Shown here: in pieces, positions 1 to 7,976 of the stretch
How positions within the stretch are numbered: the first letter of the stretch is position 1
How the letters are laid out: the number at the start of each line of letters is the position of its first letter
Assembly (NCBI RefSeq): GCF_900101625.1
Contig: NZ_FMYZ01000009.1
Coordinates: 62,001 to 126,000, forward strand
Direction: 5' to 3'
DNA from: Cupriavidus sp. YR651
GTDB lineage: Bacteria; Pseudomonadota; Gammaproteobacteria; Burkholderiales; Burkholderiaceae
Length of the DNA: 64,000 bases
The notes under the pieces: generated by a model
What the model saw: the letters and a program-made list of their open reading frames with translations, nothing else
Databases searched by the model: none
Told to the model about the DNA's origin: nothing
Program-made: the position numbers and the translations under genes

Positions 1-811
1 CGCACAATCGCTGATGGTTGGCCGGGCCGTCCCGGCCTTCGACAAACAGGATCCGGTTGTCCTTGACGTGGTAGGTCAGCTGGCAGCCCACGCCGCAATA
101 CGGGCAGACCGAGTCGACCTGCTTGTCCGGCACGGCCAGCGCCGCATCGCGAGCCGGCATCAGCGCCCCGGTCGGACAGGCCTGCACGCACTCGCCGCAG
201 GCCACGCAGGTGGACGCGCCCATGGGGTCGGCCATGTCGAAGACGATGCTGGCCTGGTCACCCCGGAATGCCAGCCCGATGACGTCGTTGGCCTGCTCGT
301 CGCGGCAGGCCCGCACGCAGCGCGTGCACTGGATGCAGGCATCCAGGTTGACGGCGATCGCCGGATGCGACAGATCGGCGCGCACGGCATCGCGCGGCGC
401 AAAGCGTGGCTTGCCCACCGCCAAGCGGGCGGCCCATTCCTCCAGCTCACTGTGACGCGTGTAATGCGTTTCGGGCATGTCCGACTGCAGCAACTCCAGC
501 ACCATGCGCTGGGCCCGGCGTGCGCGGTCGGAATCGGTCCGCACCGTCATGCCCTGCGCGGGCGCGCGGCAGCAGGACGGCGCCAGCACGCGCTCGCCAT
601 CGATCTCGACCATGCAGGCGCGACAATTGCCGGCGGCATCGAGCCCCTCCTTGTAGCAGAGGTGCGGCACATCGATGCCTTCGCGCTGGGCCACCTGCAG
701 CAGCGTCTCGCCCGGGCGCGCGGTGACGTCGCGGCCATCGATCCGGAACGAGATATCAGCATCGGAAGATGCCTGGACGAGCGCGTGTTCGGCGCGGGTC
801 AGTGCATTCAT
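1..811 (-). CDS. fdhA: NAD-dependent formate dehydrogenase alpha subunit, N-terminal part (runs off window)
   Basis: This is the catalytic subunit that oxidises formate to CO2 at a Mo/W bis-MGD centre; about 270 residues are visible. The N-terminus is a NuoG-like [2Fe-2S] domain (CYKEGLDAAGNCRACMVEI, then SCC). Two 4Fe-4S cluster motifs follow (CIQCTRCVRAC and CVACGECVQACP). The start of the molybdopterin domain carries its own 4Fe-4S motif (VCPYCGVGC) just before the window edge. The ATG at 811 overlaps the fdhB stop by 4 bp (TCAT on the + strand), so the two are probably translationally coupled. Formate is the product of the oxalate pathway encoded downstream, which gives the enzyme an obvious role in making NADH. 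Family and start are certain; the symbol follows the Fdh1-type naming and other strains may use fds names. Confidence 0.95.
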   Translation of the reverse strand, partial: MNALTRAEHALVQASSDADISFRIDGRDVTARPGETLLQVAQREGIDVPHLCYKEGLDAAGNCRACMVEIDGERVLAPSCCRAPAQGMTVRTDSDRARRAQRMVLELLQSDMPETHYTRHSELEEWAARLAVGKPRFAPRDAVRADLSHPAIAVNLDACIQCTRCVRACRDEQANDVIGLAFRGDQASIVFDMADPMGASTCVACGECVQACPTGALMPARDAALAVPDKQVDSVCPYCGVGCQLTYHVKDNRILFVEGRDGPANHQRLC

Positions 812-2535
812 GGCTGGCCCTCCCCGGCCGAAAGCTCATGCGGAAAGTAACGGATTACGCAGTCCACCGGATTCGGCGCCGCCTGCCCAAGCCCGCAGAT
901 CGATGCATCGCGCATGACGGCCGACAGGTCCGCCAGCGTCTCCACATCCCATTGCGGCTGGCGGATCAGTTCCAGCGTCTTGGCGGTGCCGGCACGGCAA
1001 GGCGTGCACTGGCCGCAGGACTCGGTCCGGAAAAAATGCATCAGGTTGCGCGCGGCGTCGACCGCGCGGTCCTGGTCGGACAGGATCACGACCGCCGCCG
1101 AACCGATAAAGCAGCCGTACGGCTGCAGCGTATCGAAATCGAGCGGGATGTCACCCATCGCGGCAGGCAGGATGCCGCCCGACGCGCCGCCCGGCAGATA
1201 GCCGTAGAACGCGTGGCCGTCCAGCATGCCGCCGCAGTATTCGTCGATCAGCTCCCGCACGGTGATGCCGGCGGGCGCCACATGCACGCCGGGCCGGCGC
1301 ACGCGGCCGGACACCGAGAACGACCGCAGGCCCTTGCGTCCGTGCCGGCCCTGTCCGGCAAACCAGTCGGCGCCCTTTTCGACGATCTCGCGCACCCAGT
1401 ACAGGGTCTCGAAGTTGTGTTCCAGCGTCGGCCGCCCGAACAGCCCGACCTGCGCCACGTAGGGCGGGCGCAGCCGGGGCATGCCCCGCTTGCCTTCGAT
1501 CGACTCGATCATGGCCGATTCCTCGCCGCAAATATAGGCGCCGGCGCCACGCCGCAGGTGAATCTCGGGCAGGTCCGGGATGGGCGGGTCCTCGCGCAAC
1601 TGGCGCAGCGCCGCGGTCAATACCGCGCGGCAGCCGGCGTATTCATCCCGCAGGTACACGTAGATCTCCGCCACCTCGGTCACCTGCGCGGCAATCAGCA
1701 TGCCCTCCAGGAATCGGTGCGGATCCCGCTCCAGGTAGACCCGGTCCTTGAACGTGCCCGGTTCGCCCTCATCGATATTGACGGCCATCAGCCGCGGCGC
1801 GGGCTCGGCCCGCACGATCCGCCATTTGCGCCCGGTGGGAAAACCCGCCCCGCCCAGACCGCGCAAGCCGGAATCCTCCATCGTGCGGATCAGCGCGTCG
1901 GCGTCCGTCTGCCCGCTGGCGAGCGCCTGCAACAGGCGATATCCGCCTTGCGCGCGATACGTGCGATCGTCGATCCAGGGTTCCGGGTCGTGCCGCACGG
2001 TGCCGGCCGTCACGCAGGCCTGGACGGCGTCTTCACTGGCCCTGTCCACGGGATGCTGGCCAACCAGCACGGCCGGCGCGCGTTCGCAGCGGCCGATGCA
2101 CGGCGCCGCCACCACGCGGACATCCGCACCAAGCAGCGCCGGCAACCGGTCCAGCAGCGGCCGCGCCCCGGACATTTCGCACGCGATGCCTTCGCATACC
2201 CGCACCGTCAGGGCGGGCGGCGCGGCGATACGGCCATCGGCGTCCTCTCGCACGAGATCGAAATGGTGATAGAAACTGGCGACCTCGAAGACCTCGGCCT
2301 GAGCCATCCGCATCTCCTGCGCCAGCGCGGCGAGGTGCGGCAGTGCCAGCTGGCCGAAATGGTCCTGGATTGCGTGCAGGTGCTCGATCAAGAGGTCCCG
2401 GCGGCGTGGGGCGTCGCCGAGCAACTGCCGGACTTCGGACCGCGCGGCGGGGTCGACCTGCCGGCCCTTGGGCTGGCGGCGCTTGCGCTCGCGACCCGCG
2501 CCCTCCACCGCGATGGGAATCACAACCTGGTTCAT
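808..2535 (-). CDS. fdhB: NAD-dependent formate dehydrogenase beta subunit (fused NuoE-NuoF type)
   Basis: This 575-residue subunit passes electrons from the alpha subunit to NAD+. Residues of roughly 30-190 form a NuoE-like thioredoxin-fold [2Fe-2S] domain with four cysteines (VCEGIAC and APCIGRC). The remainder is NuoF-like: FMN/NADH site (GLRGLGGAGFPTGRKW), ICGEESAMIESIEGKRG, and the 4Fe-4S motif ESCGQCTPCRAGT. Known Cupriavidus fds operons usually encode these two parts as separate fdsG and fdsB genes, whereas Methylobacterium Fdh1 has them fused, so this enzyme is Fdh1-like. I chose ATG 2535 (MNQVVIPIAVEG) over the longer reading because the upstream extension looks non-coding and GGGGG-type spacing suits this start only weakly. 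Followed directly by fdhA. Confidence 0.93.
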   Translation of the reverse strand: MNQVVIPIAVEGAGRERKRRQPKGRQVDPAARSEVRQLLGDAPRRRDLLIEHLHAIQDHFGQLALPHLAALAQEMRMAQAEVFEVASFYHHFDLVREDADGRIAAPPALTVRVCEGIACEMSGARPLLDRLPALLGADVRVVAAPCIGRCERAPAVLVGQHPVDRASEDAVQACVTAGTVRHDPEPWIDDRTYRAQGGYRLLQALASGQTDADALIRTMEDSGLRGLGGAGFPTGRKWRIVRAEPAPRLMAVNIDEGEPGTFKDRVYLERDPHRFLEGMLIAAQVTEVAEIYVYLRDEYAGCRAVLTAALRQLREDPPIPDLPEIHLRRGAGAYICGEESAMIESIEGKRGMPRLRPPYVAQVGLFGRPTLEHNFETLYWVREIVEKGADWFAGQGRHGRKGLRSFSVSGRVRRPGVHVAPAGITVRELIDEYCGGMLDGHAFYGYLPGGASGGILPAAMGDIPLDFDTLQPYGCFIGSAAVVILSDQDRAVDAARNLMHFFRTESCGQCTPCRAGTAKTLELIRQPQWDVETLADLSAVMRDASICGLGQAAPNPVDCVIRYFPHELSAGEGQP

Positions 2536-2692
2536 GGGGGTCCTGTCGATTGTCAGTCGCCGGCTATGCTGCCGGCTAAGGTGCTGCCTCACCGCGCGTC
2601 AGGTAACGCACGGCTTCAACGTCTGTTTCGGATGCGGTGCAAATGCGCTTCGATCATACCTCCGGGATGGCGGCACGAATTGGCGCATCGCA

Positions 2693-2724
2693 CCAATCGC
2701 ACTGGCCAATCGCTGGACAATCGG
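2693..2724. repeat. Three short direct repeats upstream of fdhB
   Basis: CCAATCGC occurs at 2693-2700 and 2706-2713, with a related ACAATCGG at 2717-2724. They lie about 160-190 bp upstream of the fdhB start. They may be regulator binding half-sites; no regulator can be assigned and the repeats are short enough to arise by chance. Confidence 0.3.
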
Positions 2725-2770
2725 ACCGGCTCACCGCACAAGCAAGTCGCACCGGCAATCCCCGGCAACG

Positions 2771-2800
2771 ACACAAGCCCGCGCGATGGCGGGCCTGTGT
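2771..2800 (-). terminator. Hairpin after oxlT copy 1
   Basis: GCCCGC (2777-2782) pairs with GCGGGC (2789-2794) and is flanked by ACACA/TGTGT, giving an extended stem with one mismatch. It lies 40 bp beyond the oxlT stop. There is no clear U-run, so it may be a stabilising or Rho-assisted 3' hairpin rather than a textbook terminator. Confidence 0.5.
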
Positions 2801-2839
2801 GTCACAGAGATGCAGAGGATTGCACGACAGGGATTATCG

Positions 2840-4159
2840 TCAAGTCAGGTCTTCCGGCACGGGCCGATATCCCATTGGCGATGAGGCATTGGCGTGCACG
2901 TACTTTTTGGCGTGCGCTTCACGCATTGGCTTGAGGACGAAGATCGCCAGCACCGCGGACAACGCGGCCATGCCCGACGCCAGCATGAAGACCGCATGCC
3001 AGTCGCCCGTCGCCGCCGTGATCACGCTGGAGAACGGCACCAGCAGCGCGGCGGTTCCCTTTGCCGTGTACAGCAGGCCGGCATTGGTCGCGGCAAACTT
3101 CGGCCCGAAGGTATCGCCACAGGTGGCCGGGAACAGGCTGTAGATTTCCCCCCAGGCAAAGAACACGACGCCGGTCAGCACCACGAAGGCAACCGGGTTG
3201 TGGCCATACTTGGCCAGCAGCAGAATGCCCACCGCCTCGACCGCGAACGCCAGGAACATGGTGTTCTCGCGACCGATATTGTCGGAAATCCAGCCGAAGA
3301 ACGGTCGCGTGAGGCCATTGAGCACGCGGTCGATCGTCAGTGCGAACGTCAGCGCCGGCAATGTCAGCCCGAGAATCGACACCGGGGAATCGTGCAGGCC
3401 GAAGTCCTTGGCGATCGGGCCCAGCTGCGCCGTCGCCATCAGGCCGCCAGCGGCCATCATCACGAACATGGCGTACATGACCCAGAAGATCGGCGACGAC
3501 AGCACCTGGCGCGGCGACGCGTTATAGGTGGTGGCGGCCTTCAGCGTGCTCTTGACCTCGGCGAGGATCTTGGCCGACGGCGGATAGAGCGCCATGCCGA
3601 GGATCACCACGATGATGCCCTGCCCGAGACCGAACCACAGGAACGTGGCCTCGTAGCCGCTGCTCTTGATCATGTTGGCGATGGGCACGACGGTCATCGC
3701 CGACCCCGCGCCAAACCCGGCCGCCGTGATGCCCGCCGCCAGTCCTCGCCGGTTCGGGAACCACTTCAGCGCATTGCCCACGCAGGTGCCGTACACCGCC
3801 CCGGCTCCCACGCCACCCACCGCCGCGGCAAAGTACAGCATCGGCAACGACGACGCCACGGAGTTCAGCGCCCACGCGATCGCGCAGAGCAGGCCGCCAC
3901 CCACCACCACCGGGCGCGGGCCGTACTTGTCCACGAGGTAGCCCTCGATCGGCACCAGCCAGGTCTCCGTGACCACGAAGATCGTGAAGGCCACCTGGAT
4001 CGCCGTGCGGCCCCAGTGGTACTTGTCATCAATAGGATTGACGAACAGCGTCCAGCCGTACTGCATGTTGGCGATCATCGCCATACAGATCACGCCAAAT
4101 GCGAGCTGCGTCCATGGGGACGCAAATCGTGACGTTGGCGCGTTTTGCTGAAGTTCCAT
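2840..4159 (-). CDS. oxlT: Oxalate:formate antiporter, MFS family (copy 1)
   Basis: A 439-residue major facilitator protein with about 12 hydrophobic segments, matching the OxlT family that imports oxalate2- in exchange for formate-. Family-typical stretches are LAFGVICMAMIANMQYGWTL near the N-terminus, GTCVGNALKWFPNRRGLAAG in the first half, LNGLTRPFFGWISDNIGREN in the second half, and the charged segment YTAKGTAALLVPF in a late helix. A good ribosome site (AAGGAGACACC) precedes ATG 4159. A copy of the island operator lies 130-150 bp upstream, overlapping a putative promoter. The gene is close to the second antiporter at 6417-7760 but is under different apparent control. Substrate is inferred from family and from the frc/oxc/fdh neighbours. 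Confidence 0.9.
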   Translation of the reverse strand: MELQQNAPTSRFASPWTQLAFGVICMAMIANMQYGWTLFVNPIDDKYHWGRTAIQVAFTIFVVTETWLVPIEGYLVDKYGPRPVVVGGGLLCAIAWALNSVASSLPMLYFAAAVGGVGAGAVYGTCVGNALKWFPNRRGLAAGITAAGFGAGSAMTVVPIANMIKSSGYEATFLWFGLGQGIIVVILGMALYPPSAKILAEVKSTLKAATTYNASPRQVLSSPIFWVMYAMFVMMAAGGLMATAQLGPIAKDFGLHDSPVSILGLTLPALTFALTIDRVLNGLTRPFFGWISDNIGRENTMFLAFAVEAVGILLLAKYGHNPVAFVVLTGVVFFAWGEIYSLFPATCGDTFGPKFAATNAGLLYTAKGTAALLVPFSSVITAATGDWHAVFMLASGMAALSAVLAIFVLKPMREAHAKKYVHANASSPMGYRPVPEDLT

Positions 4160-4288
4160 GGTGTCTCCTTCTGGCAGTCCGTGCTGCCGTTGTGGATGGG
4201 CATCTGGTCGACGCCTCTGATGTTTCGCTGCTTCTCGTAGCTGCTCTGATGTACTGCCTGATCCCGAACAGCTGAGCCGTTCTAGTGC

Positions 4289-4319
4289 TATACAGTATGT
4301 GGTATATCAAGCAAGTCAA
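4289..4319 (-). promoter_or_regulatory. Operator and promoter of oxlT copy 1 (site a)
   Basis: The + strand reads ACAGTATGTGGTATATCA at 4292-4309, one of eight related operator copies in the island. On the coding (minus) strand a -35-like TTGACT lies at 4314-4319. A -10-like TACTGT or TGTATA lies at about 4289-4298, so the operator fills the spacer. That geometry suggests repression. Promoter assignment is by eye. Confidence 0.7.
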
Positions 4320-4320
4320 G

Positions 4321-4854
4321 CCGTTTTCTGAGCGATGCCTGACTGGACATGGAGACATTTACGGACGCCCGTCGCAGGCATTTTCCGAATGGTGCGTGGG
4401 GCGCATCAAAGCCCTGCTGCCAAGCGGGCGATCTTCGTTCCCAATCAACGACTTAGAGGACGCTTCGGCATCAATGAAATCGGGCGTGACGCGGCACTTT
4501 TATGCTGCACTGCGCGCCCCGGAAAACCCGTCCTAGGGAAAGTCCTAGGCGGCGAGCCAGTGCGAATGCATCTGAATGCGTCGATGTCCAGAACACAAGG
4601 TAATGGGCGAGCCGCGACGCGACAATCCACAAAGTGGCGACGTCGGGAAGTGAATACCGGAGGAAAAGCAGAACTGCCAAACTGCGTCGGGACCTGAGAT
4701 CCGGGGCGCAGGGGCATTGGGAATGGCGCGAGAAAACGCGGGGTGCTGCGAGAGGGATACGGCCGTCAACCCGGCGGAATGCGAAGGGCTTGGAACTGCG
4801 AAGTCAGGAGTTGCCGGCCGCTACAAGTCTCCTGAGGAACACGCTGAAAATCGA
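4321..4854. other. Intergenic stretch without a supported gene
   Basis: Short open frames on both strands lack ribosome sites, start choices and recognisable protein features. A pair of CCTAGG palindromes (4532-4537, 4544-4549) and a copy of the word TATGCTGCACTGCG shared with the promoter at 5109-5137 are the only patterns seen. Confidence 0.5.
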
Positions 4855-5073
4855 TCAGGCGTGAGCGAACTGGGGCTGGCGAGCAGGTGAAACCTTCGGC
4901 GTCGCACGGCCAACACCGTCGATCTCTTGCGAGGAACCCAGGCCGGCAAAGCGACCATGTTCCTGTGCCGTGGTCAGCAGAGCCATCGGCAGGCGCGTGG
5001 CCAGCAGGTAGGTAACGGTGACACCCATCGAAATCAGACCCAGGGCGATGACGGAAAGCAGTGCGGCGTTCAT
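4855..5073 (-). CDS. Small single-span membrane protein of the oxalate island
   Basis: A 72-residue protein with one N-terminal hydrophobic helix (residues ~3-25, LLSVIALGLISMGVTVTYLL) and a polar C-terminal half. I do not recognise a family. Expression is well supported. A ribosome site (TAGGAG) stands 5 nt before the ATG. A near-perfect sigma70 promoter (TTTACA, 17 bp, TATAAT) lies 36-64 bp upstream. The island operator lies immediately upstream of the -35 box. Being in the regulon suggests a role in oxalate/formate uptake or in adaptation of the membrane, but the function is unknown. Confidence 0.7.
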   Translation of the reverse strand: MNAALLSVIALGLISMGVTVTYLLATRLPMALLTTAQEHGRFAGLGSSQEIDGVGRATPKVSPARQPQFAHA

Positions 5074-5108
5074 GGAAACTCCTAAGTGAGGTAGGTCAAG
5101 GAGTTTTC

Positions 5109-5137
5109 ATTATATGCTGCACTGCGAGGACTGTAAA
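5109..5137 (-). promoter_or_regulatory. Consensus sigma70 promoter for the 72-residue protein
   Basis: On the minus strand, TTTACA (5132-5137) and TATAAT (5109-5114) are separated by exactly 17 bp. Transcription would start near 5101, leaving a leader of about 28 nt that ends in a Shine-Dalgarno sequence. It is the closest match to consensus seen in this window. Confidence 0.8.
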
Positions 5138-5143
5138 TATCCT

Positions 5144-5158
5144 GTATGTGATATATCA
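5144..5158 (-). promoter_or_regulatory. Island operator (site b)
   Basis: GTATGTGATATATCA on the + strand is an exact match to the 15-bp core shared by sites b, c, e and (reversed) h. Here it sits 6 bp upstream of the -35 box rather than between -35 and -10. The regulator could act differently at this promoter. Confidence 0.75.
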
Positions 5159-5193
5159 ACGAGAATTTCGCTCGATTGCCGCGACAAAGCAAC

Positions 5194-5215
5194 AACGCAC
5201 CCCTGAGGGTGCGTT
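5194..5215 (-). terminator. Terminator hairpin after lysR copy 1
   Basis: AACGCACCC (5194-5202) pairs perfectly with GGGTGCGTT (5207-5215) around a 4-nt loop. On the minus strand the stem is followed by a T-rich GTTGTTGCTTTG stretch. It would end transcription from the LysR gene, which stops at 5322. Confidence 0.6.
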
Positions 5216-5321
5216 GTGCGTCATTTTCGGCCTCGTCGGCGGTTCAGATAACCACCAAAACGTGCCGCATGCATCGCAAAATCATTTGCGGCGGCGCCAC
5301 AGATGAATCCTGTTCAGCGCC

Positions 5322-6233
5322 CTACCCCACCTTCTTCAGCAAGCCCTGGTCGTATTCCTGCGCCCGCAGGTTGTCCCACACCGCCGCCGCATTGGGCTTC
5401 AGTGAGCGCGCCTTGCGTCTGACCAGCATCACGTTCGATGTCACCTGTGGGCGCAAGGGGCGCATCACCGCCGCGGGGGCCATGCCGCCCGCCTGGGCGC
5501 GCGATGGCACCACGCCAATGCCGAGGCCCATCGCCACCATGCCGAAGATGGCGGCGAAATGCCCCAGGACCTGGAGCGATCCGGGCCGCACGTGATAGGT
5601 CGCCAGCGCACGTTCGACGGCAGGCTGCACGCCGGAGCTCTGGTCGAGCGTGAGCACCGTCGCATCGGCCAGCTCGCCCCAACCCAGCGACTCCCGCGCG
5701 GCCAGTGGATGCCCGGCCGGCAGCACGGCCTGCAGCGGATCCGCGCAGAGCGGCTCGCAATACAGGTCGTCACAAGCACCCGGGTTGCTGGCGATGCCGA
5801 AATCCACCTCGCCGTTGCGGACACTTTGCAATACGCACTCTTGCGACCGGTCGCGCAGTGTGATGCCGATGCCGGGCCACGCCTGGCGGCAGCCAGCCAG
5901 CCACATCGGCACGGACATCGACGACAGCACGGGATCGGAGGCGATCTGCACCGAGCCCTGCGACGGCTTGCAAGTGCCGTGGCTTTCGCGCAGCGTCTGC
6001 TCGACCTCTTCGATCAGGTGACAGATCCGTTGCGAAAGATGCTCGCCCGCATCGGTCAGCTCTACCTGGCGCGTGGTGCGGTCGAACAGGCGCTGATCGA
6101 TTTCTTCCTCGAGCTCACGCACGCTACGGCTAATGGCCGACTGAGTGAGACCGAGTTCCGCTGCGGCGCGCGTAAAGCTTTTCTGGCGCGCCACGGCGGC
6201 AAAGGCCTTCAGTTGGGGAAGCGAAACATTCAT
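5322..6233 (-). CDS. LysR-type transcriptional regulator 1
   Basis: A 303-residue LysR protein: winged helix-turn-helix at residues ~1-60 (FTRAAAELGLTQSAISRSVRELE) and a periplasmic-binding-like effector domain behind it. I set the start at ATG 6233 (MNVSLPQLKAF) because GGAAGGAGCGGC directly precedes it and LysR proteins start close to the HTH; a longer frame to 6290 exists. It lies downstream of and in the same direction as oxlT copy 2, separated by a hairpin terminator. Likely a regulator of the oxalate/formate genes, but target and effector are inferred only from position. Confidence 0.9.
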   Translation of the reverse strand: MNVSLPQLKAFAAVARQKSFTRAAAELGLTQSAISRSVRELEEEIDQRLFDRTTRQVELTDAGEHLSQRICHLIEEVEQTLRESHGTCKPSQGSVQIASDPVLSSMSVPMWLAGCRQAWPGIGITLRDRSQECVLQSVRNGEVDFGIASNPGACDDLYCEPLCADPLQAVLPAGHPLAARESLGWGELADATVLTLDQSSGVQPAVERALATYHVRPGSLQVLGHFAAIFGMVAMGLGIGVVPSRAQAGGMAPAAVMRPLRPQVTSNVMLVRRKARSLKPNAAAVWDNLRAQEYDQGLLKKVG

Positions 6234-6346
6234 GGTGCCGCTCCTTCCTGTTGATATTGGTATTGGTATGCGTCGCATGGGGTGCGACACCCAGCTTCCT
6301 CCGGATTACGGATACCGCCAGCGTGACGATGGCGATCCGCATGAAA

Positions 6347-6383
6347 GACGACAAGGGCTCGCCGGAGAGGCGAGCCCGTCGTC
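6347..6383. terminator. Strong hairpin between oxlT copy 2 and lysR 1
   Basis: GACGAC plus GGGCTCGCC (6347-6363) pairs with GGCGAGCCC plus GTCGTC (6369-6383), a 15-bp stem with a two-base bulge and a 5-nt loop. It follows the oxlT stop at 6417. No strong U-run is present on the minus strand. Confidence 0.6.
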
Positions 6384-6416
6384 ACGCTTGCGTGGCGTCA
6401 GTGCGCCAATGCATCG

Positions 6417-7760
6417 TCATTCGCCCTTGCCAGTTGAAAACCCGGCCAGGTAAGTGGCGTGGTCGCTGATGGGCTGGGCCTGGGCGTGGCCCGTGATGAA
6501 ACGCCGCCGCATGGGCTGCAGCAGGAATTTGGCGGAAAGCCCCGCCGCCACCGTCATCACCGCCGCCACCGTGAACACCAGGCCCCAGCCGCCGTGATGC
6601 GACAACACGGAGGCCACCGGCACCAGCAGCGCGGCCGTGCCCTTGGCCGTGTACAGCGTGCCGGCATTGGCGGCGGCGTACTTGCTGCCAAAGGTGTCCG
6701 CGCACAGCGCCGGGAAGATCGAGAAGATCTCGCCCCAGAACAGGAACGTCAGCGCCGCGAAGAACATGAACCAGTACGGGTTGTGACCCAGTTCCATCAG
6801 GCCGATCAGCGACAGGCCCTCGCCGATGAAGATAAAGAACATCGTGTTCTCGCGGCCGATCCGGTCCGAGATGAAGCCGCACAGTGGCCGCGTCAGCCCG
6901 TTGCAGAGGTTGTCGACCGACAGCGTCATCGTCAAGAGCGGCAGCGTGACGCCGAGCATCGTGATCGGCATCGAGGCAAAGCCGAAGTCCTTGGCGATCG
7001 GCCCGATCTGCGCGGTGGCCATGATGCCGCCCGCGGCCACGGCGACGAACGACACATAGATCATCCAGAACACCGGCGTCTTCACCATCTGGCCCGGCGT
7101 GAACTCCACCGGATTGGTCAGGATGGCCTTGTTGGCCACGAGCCCCTTCGGCGGTTGCGGCTTCACCAGCAGCAAGGCCATGATGAAGATCAGCACACCC
7201 TGCAAGATGCCGAACGTGAAGAACGCGTGCTCATAGCCAGACTTCTGGATCATGTTGGCGATGGGGATCACCGTCAACGCGGAACCTGCGCCAAACCCGG
7301 CCGCGGTCAGGCCGGCCGCCAGCCCGCGCTTGTCCGGAAACCACTTGAGCGCATTGCCCACGCAGGTGCCATAGACACCGCCTGCGCCAATGCCGGCAAT
7401 CACGGCGGCCGTGTACAGCATCGGCAGCGAGGTGGCGTAGGAATTCATCACCCAGGCCAATCCGGCGCACAAGGCGCCACCGGCCACCACCGGACGCGGC
7501 CCAAGCTTGTCCACGAGCCAGCCTTCCAGCGGCACGAGCCAGGTTTCGGTGACGATAAAGATGGAAAACGCAACCTGGATGGCGGACTCGCCCCAGTGAT
7601 GCTTGGCATTCATGGGTGTCACGAACAGCGTCCAGCCATACTGGAGATTCGCGACCAGCCCCATGCAGAGCACGCCGATAAAAAGCTGGAACCAGCGGTT
7701 GCGTAGCAGCCCGCCATTGGAATTGCCCACGGCCGGGCCTGCCGCATTGGTGTGCGCCAT
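6417..7760 (-). CDS. oxlT: Oxalate:formate antiporter, MFS family (copy 2)
   Basis: A 447-residue paralogue of the copy at 2840-4159, sharing the same signatures (GTCVGNALKWFPDKRGLAAG, LCNGLTRPLCGFISDRIGREN, YTAKGTAALLVPV) and about 12 membrane segments. Predicted to exchange oxalate for formate across the inner membrane. A strong ribosome site (AAGGAG) precedes ATG 7760. Unlike copy 1 it has no island operator; it is divergent from lysR 2 (7977), the usual arrangement for a LysR-controlled target. It may serve formate, oxalate or another small dicarboxylate under different conditions. Confidence 0.88.
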   Translation of the reverse strand: MAHTNAAGPAVGNSNGGLLRNRWFQLFIGVLCMGLVANLQYGWTLFVTPMNAKHHWGESAIQVAFSIFIVTETWLVPLEGWLVDKLGPRPVVAGGALCAGLAWVMNSYATSLPMLYTAAVIAGIGAGGVYGTCVGNALKWFPDKRGLAAGLTAAGFGAGSALTVIPIANMIQKSGYEHAFFTFGILQGVLIFIMALLLVKPQPPKGLVANKAILTNPVEFTPGQMVKTPVFWMIYVSFVAVAAGGIMATAQIGPIAKDFGFASMPITMLGVTLPLLTMTLSVDNLCNGLTRPLCGFISDRIGRENTMFFIFIGEGLSLIGLMELGHNPYWFMFFAALTFLFWGEIFSIFPALCADTFGSKYAAANAGTLYTAKGTAALLVPVASVLSHHGGWGLVFTVAAVMTVAAGLSAKFLLQPMRRRFITGHAQAQPISDHATYLAGFSTGKGE

Positions 7761-7942
7761 GTCTTGTCTCCTTGCATTAGTGTTTCTCGCGCTCTGGTGG
7801 CGCGACTGGTGGGCAGTCCTGCGTGGGAACGCCCTACTTCACTACTGAATGAGCGCGCCTGACATTGCGGCACGTTGCATCGGTGGATTGATGCTACTTC
7901 AAACTTAGATCAGCACAGCATAAAGTTTTTTATTATGATCAT

Positions 7943-7957
7943 TGACGATCCTTTATA
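7943..7957. promoter_or_regulatory. Candidate LysR 2 site between oxlT 2 and lysR 2
   Basis: The AT-rich divergent region contains TGACGATCCTTTATA at 7943-7957. The 8-mer TGACGATC followed by TTTA recurs, inverted, at 9057-9070 upstream of the next gene. Two occurrences next to a LysR gene suggest its binding site; no T-N11-A box is unambiguous. Confidence 0.4.
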
Positions 7958-7976
7958 GATTGCAGGAAATCGTGCA

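Noticed and set aside
769..2934. 721-codon open frame on + opposite fdhB.
   Set aside because: It is the antisense shadow of fdhB, which has intact NuoE/NuoF motifs. High GC gives long antisense frames throughout this window.
4532..4549. Two CCTAGG palindromes 12 bp apart.
   Set aside because: Short, no nearby gene in the right orientation, no other copies seen.
4499..5126. The word TATGCTGCACTGCG at about 4500 and 5113.
   Set aside because: The second copy is explained by the promoter spacer; two copies are too few to claim a binding site, though a PhaR-like TGC-rich element came to mind.
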